The translations under genes were made by a program, and so were the position numbers. From Chionoecetes opilio (taxonomy: Eukaryota; Arthropoda; Malacostraca; Decapoda; Majidae), in NCBI GenBank assembly GCA_016584305.1, contig JACEEZ010022894.1, forward strand, positions 615,084 through 679,083: a stretch of 64,000 bases of DNA, read 5' to 3'. The notes beneath the pieces are model-generated. The model searched no databases and was not told the DNA's origin. It was given only the letters and a program-made list of their open reading frames with translations. Positions 31,701-44,522 of this stretch are shown here, in pieces; positions within the stretch are counted from its first letter, which is position 1, and each line of letters begins with the position of its first letter.

Positions 31701-34159
31701 CCATCAACTCTACCTTCGATTGCGAGTCATCAAAGGGGCACAGGGGGGGCGGCATGGCCTCTAATCCAGGCGTCACTATAAAAATCCCGCCTGCGCCACA
31801 CGGGCGGGCCAAAACCCTCACGCCCCCAAAATGAACCCCAGAGTCTCCTCCGAGCCCCAAAAAAATCAACATAAGGGGGAATGGGCATGCGGGTACTGAG
31901 AGACTGGCAGGAGTTTGTGTTGCACCCTGTAAAAGGCAAAGGAACACAAAGGGTTTTACTACCAAAAACACTGTTACTGGCTTTCTACCCAAATTTTTGG
32001 GGTTTTCCCGTAGGCCAGTTTTGATTCCTGCATTTTTTTAACACACTCCCATTTCCCTTTCCTATGGTTTATCATATAAAAAGTATCCGTTATCTTCGTA
32101 AATGTTTGTTCTATAATATTATCAATATAAACTGTAAAATACACTAAAAAAATGCCATTTTGAGAGAGTGAAGAAATATGCATGAACAATTTTTGGGGGT
32201 TTATTAGACTAATCTAATGATGGCAAATAAAATAACCTCATCAAACGGAAAATTACCCGATTTATTGTCATTTATTTTGTTAAGCCTAAATTTATGCATG
32301 GTTCTAATTCATTTTTCAAAAACGAAATATTCAAAGGGAAAGCTAAAAAAATTCCGCTTTTATTTATATGTTTCATGTAAAAGTCTTCACGCAAAATATT
32401 AAAAGGGGGAAGAGTTTAAGTGATGCATATTTCTTCACTCTTTAAAGGGTTTCTTTAGTGTATTTTACTGTTTTTTATTTTATTTAATATTATAAAAAAA
32501 CTTACAAAGATACGTATATCATTTAACTGTAAACCAAGGGGAAAAGGGGGTGATGTTAAAAAAAGTCAGGGAAACCAAAAAATGGCCTCCACTGGTCATG
32601 GGCGGGTTGGGCGGGGCAAGATAGAATCCGTATAAGTATTTTTTTGGTACTACCATAGGGAATAAGTTCTCTGAGCGAGCAACTAGGAGAGCATTTTGGT
32701 TAAAAATTTTGTAGAGTCATTCAGAAAACTTAAAGTAAACGTCCAAAACCCTTTTTTTTTTTTTGCCTAATTATTTTAATGTTCCTTAAAAGCACCCGGA
32801 ATCCACCAAAAAAAAAAAATTTATTTTCCAGGCCTTTTTAAAAAACGGGAAAAAAAGGGAGAAACCCCCCTTGTTTTTTAAAAAAGGGCAAAAAAACCCT
32901 TTCTTCTTTGGAAAGGGCCCCGGGGGAAAAAAATTGAAATAAGGAGGAGTTGGGTTTAAACAAATTTTCCCGGGGAAAAATTTGTGAGGTTGTGTCAACC
33001 AGAAAGTAAGGATGGGTAATTTGGTAAAAAAGGTTTTTCCCCCGGGTCCAAAGTTGTTTGGGGTGGCTTTTGAAGAAGAGAGAGTAAAGGAAAAAGAAGT
33101 AGGGGGGAAAAGGGGGAACGAAGGGGAAACAAGGAAAAGGAAAATTTTAAAAAGGGGAAAAAAGTTGAGGGGGGAAAAAAGGGAGAGAAAAAGAGAGAAA
33201 AAAAAAAAGGAAAAAAGGGGGAAGAGAGAGAGGGGAAAAGGAGAAAAAGAGAAAAAGGAAAAAGAGAGAGAGAGGGGAGGGGGAGAGGGGGAAGGAGGAG
33301 AGGAGGAGAAGAGAGAAAAGAGAGGAGGGAGAGGGGGGAGAAAAAGGAGGGGGAGAGAGAGAGGGGGAGAAGAAAAAGAGAAAAGAGAGAGAGAGAGAAG
33401 AGAGAGAGAGAGAAGAGAGAGAAGGGGAGAGGGGTTAGATAAAACATGAAAAATAAAGGAAAAAACACTAAAAAACCAATAAAATGCATGTTTAAAAGGG
33501 GGAAAAAGAGGAGGGGGGGGAGGGAAGCTCAGGACAATAAGGGACCTTGTGATGTTATTAGGGGAAATTTTAGCAAAGAGGAAGGGGGGAAGGGGGGGCC
33601 TGGAAAATCCCCAAAAACCTTTGGATTGGAAGAAAGGGAAATTAAAATGTTTGCGTGGGAATTACAATGAAGGTACTTTCGAAAAAAAATCCTATGGTTG
33701 GGTTTTCAAAAACCACACACCCACACACACCCACAAAATCTGAGGGGCTTTTCAAAAAGGATAAGGAGAAGAGAAAAGGAGAGAGAAAAAGAAAAAAAAA
33801 AAATCGCCCTAAAAAATAAGGAAAGGGGGGGAGGCCTTTTCCTCCTCTCCACAGGGCCTTAATTTAAAAACCCCTCAAATTCTCTCCTTCCCTCCCTCCA
33901 TTTTTTCTCCCCCTTTTCCTCCCCTCTCTCCCTTTTTTCTAATTCGTCTACTAAAAATCACAAGGTAAATTTTTGTTTCCCATTTCCTCCCCCTCCCTCC
34001 TCTTCCCCCTTTCTTCCTCCCCTCCTATTTTCCCCCTTCAAAAAAGCATTTATATTTGGGTTTTTAGGGGTTTTCTTTTTTTTCTCATCGTATATTTAAA
34101 TCCTCTCTCTCTCTTCTCCCTCTTCTCTCCCCTCTCTCTCTCTCTCTCTCTCTCCTCTC

Positions 34160-34197
<38 letters not shown>

Positions 34198-37100
34198 TCT
34201 TCTCCCCCTTTCCCTCTCTCCTCTCCCCTCTCCTTTTTTCCCACCTCCTTTGTCCTCCTTTTCCATAGTCTTTTTCTCTCTCTCTCTCTTTCTTACCAAA
34301 CCCCCTTCCCCCCCGTAAGCTTAAAAGTTGTTTCCCCCGGGATTTATTTTTAATCTCTCTCCCTCTTCTTTTCTGTCACCACCATAGCGGGCTTTGTAAG
34401 CTATGGGGTGGCCTTTGGGATTTGGGGGGGTGGGTGGGGGGGGTTGATCTCGGGCCCAGTTTAATTTTTTGGGGGCCCCAAAAAAAGCGGCCTTTTTAGG
34501 GAGGGGGGGGGCTACGGGTATGGGTGCGTGGGTGGGGTGAAGCTTTATTCCCTTGGTTTCCCCCCATCCTCTTTTTTCCAAGCCAACCAAGGGGTTTTTT
34601 TTCCCATGGTTGGTGGCCCCGGGTTGGGGGGGGTGTGGGGTTGTCACCCCCCCGGGAGGAAAGGAACCCTGGGGAACGGGGGGAGGGGGGCCGGCCCCGG
34701 CAAGTTTGGAAGGGGCCTTTAGCCCCCGAGGGGTTTTCCGCCCTTTTTAAAAAACCCAAAGAAAGGAATTTTTTTTTAACCCCCCTTTTTCGGTTTTGGG
34801 GATCCGGGGGGGCTTTTTTTTTTTTGGGGGAAAACGGGTGTGCCCAAAAACCCCTTTTCCCCCCTGGGAAACCCCAAACCAGGGCTTGGTTTTTCCCCCG
34901 CTTTTGGGAAACCCCTAAAGGAGGCCTGCATTTTGCATATTTGCAAAAAAAAATTTAAACAGAAAAAAACTAAAAAATTTTAAATACTATATTTATCTCT
35001 TGTGGTTTTTCGTGCTTTTGGGGGAGCGCGGGGGGGAGGAACTTTTCCCCTTTTGACGTCCCCGAGCCCCTGGTGTTTTCGGGCGCAAACCTTTAGGAGG
35101 TTTTTTGAAGCTCGGGGGAATTTTCAGATTTGAAATTTCGGATTATTTAAAAAAAGGCGGGCGAGGGAAAAAAAAAGACAACATGTGGTTTTAATTTCTC
35201 GATAATGGCTATCCTTTTTTTTTGCATTAAAACAGGGGGAAAGATGAAATGGGCCCGGACGATTTCTTTAAAGTCGATGGAAAAAGGAAAAGGGGTGGGA
35301 TTTGAAGAGGGGGGGGCCGGGGAAGATGAAGGGCATTTGGGGGAAAGGGGATTTGGGGAAAACCCGAAGAAAAGAAAAAGATTGTACATGAAAATTTTAG
35401 AACCTGGGGGACAGCATATTATGACAAAATTGACAAAAATGCCTTGTTGTATATTGCCTAGCGATCCGGTATTCAACTTTCTGGAAACTCAAGCAATGGG
35501 AACTTTCTGGAAACTCAAGCAATGGGAACTTAATGGAAACTCAAGCAATGGGAACTTTGTGGAAACTCAAGCAATGGGAACTTTGTGGAAACTCAAGCAA
35601 TGGGAACTTTGTGGAAACTCAAGCAATGGGAACTTTGTGGAAACTCAAGCAATGGGAACTTTGTGGAAACTCAAGCAATGGGAACTTTGTGGAAACTCAA
35701 GCAATGGGAACTTTGTGGAAACTCAAGCAATGGGAACTTTGTGGAAACTCAAGCAATGGGAACTTTGTGGAAACTCAAGCAATGGGAACTTTGTGGAAAC
35801 TCAAGCAATGGGAACTTTGTGGAAACTCAAGCAATGGGAACTTTCTGGAAACTCAAGCAATGGGAACTTTCTGGAAACTCAAGCAATGGGAACTTTGTGG
35901 AAACTCAAGCAATGGGAACTTTGTGGAAACTCAAGCAATGGGAACTTTCTGGAAACTCAAGCAATGGGAACTTTGTGGAAACTCAAGCAATGGGAACTTT
36001 GTGGAAACTCAAGCAATGGGAACTTTATGGAAACTCAAGCAATCGGAACTTTGTGGAAACTCAAGCAATGGAACTTTGTGGAAAACTCAAGAACTCGGAA
36101 CTTTGTGGAAACTCAAGCAATGGAACTTTTGGAAACTCAAGCAATGGGAACTTTCTGGAAACTCAAGCAATCGGAACTTTCTGGAAACTCAAGCAATGGG
36201 AACTTTCTGGAAACTCAAGCAATCGCAACTTTGTGGAAACTCAAGCAATGGGAACTTTCTGGAAACTCAAGCAATCGCAACTTTGTGGAAACTCAAGCAA
36301 TCGCAACTTTGTGGAAACTCAAGCAATCGGAACTTTCTGGAAACTCAAGCAATGGGAACTTTCTGGAAACTCAAGCAATGGCAACTTTGTGGAAACTCAA
36401 GCAATCGCAACTTTCTGGAAACTCAAGCAATGGCAAACTTTGTGGAAACTCAAGCAATCGGAACTTTCAGGAAACTCAAGCAATCGCAACTTTGTGGAAA
36501 CTCAAGCAATCGGAACTTTCTGGAAACTCAAGCAATGGGAACTTTGTGGAAACTCAAGCAATCGGAACTTTGTGGAAACTCAAGCAATCGCAACTTTGTG
36601 GAAACTCAAGCAATCGGAACTTTCTGGAAACTCAAGCAATGGGAACTTTCTGGAAACTCAAGCAATCGGAACTTTCTGGAAACTCAAGCAATGGGAACTT
36701 TCTGGAAACTCAAGCAATCGGAACTTTCTGGAAACTCAAGCAATGGGAACTTTCTGGAAACTCAAGCAATGGGAACTTTCTGGAAACTCAAGCAATCGCA
36801 ACTTTCTGGAAACTCAAGCAATGGAAACCCTTTCTGGAAACTCAAGCAATCGGAACTTTTGGAAACTCAAGCAATCGGAACTTTTGGAAACTCAAGCAAT
36901 GGGAACTTTCTGGAAACTCAAGCAATCGGAACTTTGCTGGAAACTCAAGCAATGGGAACTTTCTGGAAACTCAAGCAATGGGAACTTTCTGGAAACTCAA
37001 GCATGGAACTTTCTGGAAACTCAAGCAATGAACTTTCTGGAAAACTCAGCAATGGGAACTTTCTGGAAACTCAAGCAATCGGAGACTATCTGGAAACTCA

Positions 37101-40100
37101 AGCAATGGGAACTTTTGGAAACTCAAGCAATGGGAACTTTGTGGAAACTCAAGCAATGGGAACTTTCTGGAAACTCAAGCAATCGGAACTTTCTGGAAAC
37201 CAAGCAATGGGAACTTTCTGGAAACCAAGCAATCGGAATTTCTGAAACAAGCAATTGGAACTTTTGGAAACTCAAGCAATCGGAATTTCTGGAAACCAAG
37301 CAATGGAACTTTACTGAACTCAAGCAAGGGAACTTTTGGAAACTCAAGCAATGGGAACTTTGTGAAACTCAAGCAATGGGAACTTTGTGAAACTCAAGCA
37401 ATGGAACTTGCAGGAAACTCAAGCAATGGGAACTTTTGGAAAACAAAATCGGAACTTTCTGGAAACTAAGCAATGGAACTTTTGGAAACTCAAGCAATGG
37501 GAATTTCTGCTCAAGCAATGGGAACTTTCTGGAAACTCAAGGCAATGGGAACTTTCTGGAAACTCAAGCAATGGGAACTTTCGGAAACTCAAGCAATGGA
37601 ACTTTCTGGAAACTCAAGCAATGGAACTTTTGGAAACTCAAACATGGGAACTTTGGAAATGAACAATAGAACAATGGCTCAAGCAATGGGATTTTGGAAA
37701 CTCAAGAATGGGAACTTTTGGAAACTCAACAATGGGAACTTTTGGAAACTCAAGCAATGGGAACTTTCTAAAAAGCAATGGAACTTTTGGAAACTCAAGC
37801 AATGGAACTTTCTGGAAACTCAAGCATGGAACTTTCTGGAAACTCAAGCAATGGGAACTTTCTGGAAACTCAAGCAAGTAACTTTCGTGGAAACTCAAGC
37901 AATGGGAACTTTCTGGAAACTCAAGCAATGGAATTTGGAAACTCAAGAAGGGAACTTTGGAAACCAAGCAATGGGAACTTTCTGGAAAAACAATGGGAAC
38001 TTTCTGGAAAACTCAGAATGGAACTTTGTGGAAACTCAAGCAATGGAACTTTGGAAACTCAAGCAAACTTTGGAAACTCAGAATGGAATGCAATTTGGAA
38101 ACTCAAAATGGGAATCTGGAAACTCAAGAATCGGAATTGGAAACTCAAGCAATGGAATCTGGAAACTCAAATGGGAACTTTGTGGAAACAAGAATCGGAA
38201 CTTTCTGGAAACTCAAGCAATGGGTTTTGGAAACTAAGCAACGGAAACTTTCTGGAAACTCAAGCAATCGCAACTTTCGGAAACAAGCAATCGGAACTTT
38301 CTGGAAACTCAAGCAATCGGAACTTTCTGGAAACTCAACACGGGAACTTTCTGGAAACTCAAGCAATGGGAATTCTGGAAACTCAAGCAATCGGAACTTT
38401 CTGGAAAGGAACTTCGAAAGGGAAAACTTTTGGAAACTCAAGCAATGGGAACTTTGGAAACTGGAAGAACTTTCAAACAACATCGAACTTTCTGGAAATC
38501 AAGCAATGGGAACTTCTGGAAACTTCAAGCAATCGGAACTTTTGGAAATCAAGCAATTGGAACTTTGGAAACTAAGAATGGGAACTTTTGGAAACTCAAG
38601 CAATCGGAACTTTCTGGAAACTCAAGCAAGATTTCTGGAAACTCAAGCAAGGAATCTGGAAACTCAAGCAATCGGAATTTTGGAAACTCAAGAATGGAAC
38701 TTTGGAAATCAACAATGGGAACTTGGAAACAAAATGGAACTTTCTGGAACTCAAGCAATCGGAACTTTCTGGAAACTCAAGCAATGGAACTTTCTGGAAT
38801 CAACAATGGGAACTTTTGGAAACTCAAGCAATCGGAACTTTCTGGAAACTCAAGCAATGGGAACTTTCTGGAAACTAAGAATGGGAACTTTTGAAATCAA
38901 GCAATCGGAATTTCTGGAAACTCCTAATCTGGGAAACAATCGGAACTTTGGAAACTCAACATCGGAAATTTGAAACTCAAGGAACTTTCGGAAACTCAAG
39001 CAATGGGAACTTTCTGGAAACTCAAGCAATTGGAAACTTTCAATGGAAACTTTAGAAAGGAACTTGGGAAACTAAACAAGGAATGAACTGGAAACTCAAC
39101 ATGGGAATTCTGGAACTCAAGCATCGAACTTTCTTGGAAACTCAAGCAATGGAACTTTCTGGAAACTCAAGCAATGGGAACTTTTGGAAACTCAAGCAAT
39201 GGGAACTTTCTGGAAACTTCAGAAGACTTTCGGAAACAAGCAATCGAACTTTCTGGAAACTCAACAATGGGAACTTTCTGGAAATCAAGCAATGAATTTG
39301 GAAACTCAAGCAAGGAACTTTTGGAAAACAAGATGGAAACTTTGTTGGAAACTTCGAACTCGGAAACTTTGGAAACTCAAGCAACTGGAACTTTCTGGAA
39401 ACTCAAGCAATGGAACTTTTGGAAACTCAATCATGAACTTTTAAAAAGCAATGGAATTTCTTTTGGAAACTCAAGAAGACTTTCTGGAAACTCAACAAGC
39501 AGAACTTTCTGGAAACTCAAGCAATGGGAACTTTCTGGAAACTAAGCAATGGGAACTTCTGGAAACTCAAGCAATGGGAACTTTCTGGAAACTAAGCAAT
39601 GGGAACTTTCTGGAAACTCACAGCAACTTTCTGGAAACTCAAGCAATGGGAACTTTCTGGAAACTCAAGCAATGGAACTTTTGGAAACTCAAGCAATGGG
39701 AATTCTGAAACAATGGGAACTTGTGGAAACTTAAGCAAATCGGAACTTTGGAAACTTAAGCAATGGGAACTTTTGGAAACTCAACAATGGAATTTGGAAA
39801 CTCAGCAAGGAACTGAACTTTGAAACTCAAGCAATCGGAACTTTCTGGAAACAAGGGAATTTCTGAAAAAGCAATGTCTTTGGAAACTCAAGCAATGGGA
39901 ACTTTCTGGAAACTCAAGCAATCGGAACTTTCTGGAAACTCAAAATCGGAACTTTCTGGAAACTCAAGCAATGGGAACTTTCTGGAAACAAGCAAAATTT
40001 CTGGAAACTCAAAGCAATGGGAACTTTCTGGAAACTCAAGCAATGGAACTTTCGGAAATTGAAAAAACTTTGAAACAGCAATGGGAACTTGGAAACTCAA

Positions 40101-43100
40101 GCAACGAACTTTGGAAACTCAAGCAATGGGAACTTTTGGAAACTCAAGCAATCGGAACTTTGTGGAAACTCAAGAATGGGAACTTTTGGAAACTCAAGCA
40201 ATGGGAACTTTCTGGAAACCAAGCAACGGAACTTTTGGAAAACTAAGCAATTTCTGGAAACTCAAGCAATCGGAACTTTCTGGAAACTCAAGCAATGGAA
40301 CTTTCTGGAAACCAAGCAATGCAACTTTCTGGAAACTCAGCAATGGGAACTTTCTGGAAACCAAGCAATGGAACTTTCTGGAAACTCAAGCAATGGGAAC
40401 TTTCTGGAAACTCAAGCAATGGGAACTTTCTGGAAAACTCAAGAATCGGAACTTTCTGGAAACTCAAGCAATGCAACTTTCTGGAAACTCAAGCAATGGG
40501 AACTTTCAAACTCAAGCAATCGGAACTTCTGGAAATCAAGCAAGGGAAAACTTTCTGGAAACTCAAGCAATGGAACTTTCTGGAAATAAGCAATGGAACT
40601 TTCTGGAAACCAGAATGGGAACTTTCTGGAAAAACAATGGAACTTTCTGGAAACTCGAAGGCAACTTTCGGAACTACTGGAACATCGGGAAACTTAGGAC
40701 TGGAACTCGGAAACTCAAGCAACTCGGAACTTTCTGGAAACTCAAGCAATGAATTTAAATCAAGCAATGGGAACTTTTGGAAACTCAAGCAATGGGAACT
40801 TTGGAAAAACTCAAGTCAGAATGAACTTTCTGGAAACTCAAGCAATGGGAACTTTCTGGAAACTCAAGCAATGGGAACTTTCTGGAAACTCAAGAATCGG
40901 AACTTTCTGGAAACTCAAGCAATCGAACTTTCTGGAAACTCAAGCAATGGGAATTTTGGAAACTCAAGCAATCGGAACTTTCTGGAAACTCAAGCATGGG
41001 AACTTTCTGGAAACTCAAGCAATGGGAACTTTGTGAAAATCAGGAACGTAAGCTGGAAACTCAGCAATGGGAATTTTGGAAACTCAAGCAAATGAAACTT
41101 TCTGGAAACTCAAGCAATGGGAACTTGAGGAAACTCAAGCAAATCGAACGTTTCTGGAAACTCAAGCAATGGGAACTTTCTGGAAACTCAAGCAATCGGA
41201 ACTTTCTGGAAACTAAGCAATGGGAACTTTGGAAACTCAAAAGCAATGAGGGAACTTTCTGGAAACTCAAGCAATGGGAACTTTCTGGAACTAAGCAAGG
41301 AACTTTCTGGAAACTCAAGCAATGGAACTTTCTGGAAACTCAAAAGCAAGTTTCTGGAAAAGCAAGGGAATTTTGGAACAAGAATCTAATTTGGAAACTC
41401 AAGCAATGGACTTTGGAAACTCAAGCAATGGGAACTTTGTGGTAACTCAACAATGGGAAACTTTTGGAAACCACAATAGGAACTTTTGGAAACTCAAGCA
41501 TGGAACATTCTTAAATAAGCAATGGAACTTTATAAACAAGCGGGAATTTTTGGAAACAAGATGGAACTTTCTGAAAAACAAATCGGGAACTTTCTGGAAA
41601 CTCAAGCAATGGGAACTTTCTGGAAACTCAAAATGGAATTCTGGAAACTCAAGCAAGGAACTTTCTGGAAACTAAATGAATGGGAATTTTTGGGGAAACT
41701 CAAAATCGCAACTTTGGAAACTCAAGCAATGGAACTTTTGGAAACCATGGAAGGGGCAACTTTGTGGAAACTCAAGCAATCCCGGAATTTGGAAACAAGC
41801 AATGGGAACTTTTGGAAACTCAAGCAATGGAACTTTGGAAACTCAAGCAATGGAATTTCTGGAAACCAAGCAATGGAACTTTCTGGAAACTCAAGCATCG
41901 AACTTTGGAAACTCAACAATTGGAAACTCAAGCAATGAACTTTTCTGGAAACCAAGCAATGGAATTTTCTGGAAACTCAAGCAATCGCAATTTCTGAAAC
42001 TCAAGCAATCGGAACTTCTGGAAACTCAAGCAATCGGAACTTTTGGAAACTCAAGCATGGAACTTCGGAAACAAGCAATGGGAACTTTCGAAACTCAAGC
42101 AATCGGAACTTTCTGGAAAATGGGAACTTTCTGGAAACTCAAGCAATCGGAACTTTGGAAACTCAAGCATGGAACTTTTGGACTAAGAATGGAACTTCTG
42201 GAACTTTCTGGAAACTCAAGCAATGGGAACTTTCTGGAAACTCAAGCAATCGCAACTTTCTGGAAACTCAAGCAATGGGAACTTTCTGGAAACTCAAGCA
42301 ATGGGAACTTTGTGGAAACTCAAGCAATGGGAACTTTCTGGAAACTCAAGCAATGGGAACTTAGTGGAAACTCAAGCAATGGGAACTTTGTGGAAACTCA
42401 AGCAATGGGAACTTTGTGGAAACTCAAGCAATGGGAACTTTCTGGAAACTCAAGCAATCGGAACTTTGTGGAAACTCAAGCAATGGGAACTTTGTGGAAA
42501 CTCAAGCAATCGGAACTTTCTGGAAACTCAAGCAATGGGAACTTTCTGGAAACTCAAGCAATCGGAACTTTCTGGAAACTCAAGCAATCGCAACTTTTTG
42601 GAAACTCAAGCAATGGGAACTTTCTGGAAACTCAAGCAATGGGAACTTTGTGGAAACTCAAGCAATGGGAACTTTGTGGAAACTCAAGCAATGGGAACTT
42701 TCTGGAAACTCAAGCAATGGGAACTTTGTGGAAACTCAAGCAATGGGAACTTTCTGGAAACTCAAGCAATGGCAACTTTGTGGAAACTCAAGCAATGGGA
42801 ACTTTGTGGAAACTCAAGCAATGGGAACTTTGTGGAAACTCAAGCAATGGGAACTTTGTGGAAACTCAAGCAATGGGAACTTTGTGGAAACTCAAGCAAT
42901 GGGAACTTTGTGGAAACTCAAGCAATCGGAACTTTCTGGAAACTCAAGCAATGGGAACTTTGTGGAAACTCAAGCAATCGGAACTTTCTGGAAACTCAAG
43001 CAATGGGAACTTTCTGGAAACTCAAGCAATGGGAACTTTCTGGAAACTCAAGCAATGGGAACTTTCTGGAAACTCAAGCAATGGGAACTTTGTGGAAACT

Positions 43101-44487
43101 CAAGCAATGGGAACTTTCTGGAAACTTAAGCAATGGGAACTTTGTGGAAACTCAAGCAATGGGAACTTTGTGGAAACTCAAGCAATGGGATCTTTGTGGA
43201 AACTCAAGCAATGGGAACTTTCTGGAAACTCAAGCAATGGGAACTTTCTGGAAACTCAAGCAATCACAACTTTCTGGAAACTCAAGCAATGGGAACTTTC
43301 TGGAAACTCAAGCAATCGGAACTTTGTGGAAACTCAAGCAATGGGAACTTTGTGGAAACTCAAGCAATGGGAACTTTGTGGAAACTCAAGCAATGGGAAC
43401 TTTCTGGAAACTCAAGCAATGGGAACTTTCTGGAAACTCAAGCAATGGGAACTTTGTGGAAACTCAAGCAATGGGAACTTTCTGGAAACTCAAGCAATCG
43501 CAACTTGACTAAAGAGAAAATAGATAAATATAATGTTTTAAATCACACACACAAAAAAAATTGGTGCCAGGCAAACACCGTGTCCCCAAGACTCACTGTA
43601 GCTTAATTTTCTACAATTTGTGGCACTGGAATCCATGCCATTCTTCTAAACAAACTTAATAGCTGAACTGTTTTGCTGGTACAGGTTGAAGTTCCCAAAC
43701 TCGGCAACACCCAAAACTCTGCTATGGTTCCGGATTTTCCAAAACACGACAGAACACCCAAAACCCGGCGCGTAGTTGCCGGGTCGGCCGCTGGGTGCCA
43801 CCACACTAGGCCACTTGGTTTCTCCCGCCGATTTGTTTGTTGTTATTGTTCAGTGGTGTTGTGACTGTAGAGTTGTGTACACTTGTTATTTTGTGTACTT
43901 CTACAGGTCTGTTATTGGTACAGGAGAACCTCATTTAACCGGCATTTAAAACAACGGCACTAATCGAACCAGGCTTTTTTTTTTTTTTTTTTTTTTTTTT
44001 CTTTCGGGCTTCCAGCAGGGAGGACCACGGGCTAGCTTGAGCCCGTCAGAGAGATCCTGTGAAAAAAGAGAGGAGAGTGTTCGTGGTGCTGGCGTGCGAC
44101 ACGAGGACTGGCTTATCCATTCTGACAAGGAGTGGGGGGTAGAAAGGGGCACTCAGCAGGATAACCCAGGCATTAATTAGGTATAATTATTTCAAAAACT
44201 GAGAAAATCAGCAGAAATTTAGTTCAAATTTGGTGGGGTACGCAGGGTTGGCAACCCTTTCATCCCTTTCACTGGTAAACTCTGGAACTCTCTTCCTGTT
44301 TCTATTTTTCCACTTTCCTATGACTTAAATCTTTTCAAAAGAAGAGTAACAAGACACCTCCCGAACTAAATTGACGCACCCCTCTGTTTTTATTTTATTC
44401 TCTTACTGTCTTCTTTATAGGGACTGGCAACTAAGCGGGCTTTGTGTTACCCATTTTTGTTGTGCCCTTGGCCAGTTCCTTGTCATG

Positions 44488-44522
<35 letters not shown>

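Larger units (their letters stand above)
32734..35267. mobile_element. piggyBac-like element copy 2, unreliable sequence
   Basis: Left end TTAAAGTAAACGTCC and right end GGACGATTTCTTTAA match copy 1, with TTAA at 32730-32733 and 35268-35271. Subterminal blocks AATCCACCAAAAA and TTTCCAGGCCTT also match. The interior is full of inflated homopolymers, so no frame can be trusted. Confidence 0.6.

Noticed and set aside
33012..34353. Lys/Glu/Arg-rich and Ser/Leu-rich frames
   Set aside because: Composition artefacts of the GA and CT tracts within unreliable sequence.
35205..43606. Open frames of 570-610 codons on the plus strand (GNSSNGNF-type repeats)
   Set aside because: 26-bp satellite that is stop-free in all plus frames. 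Several frames are open at once over the same DNA, and indels in the middle merely switch between them.
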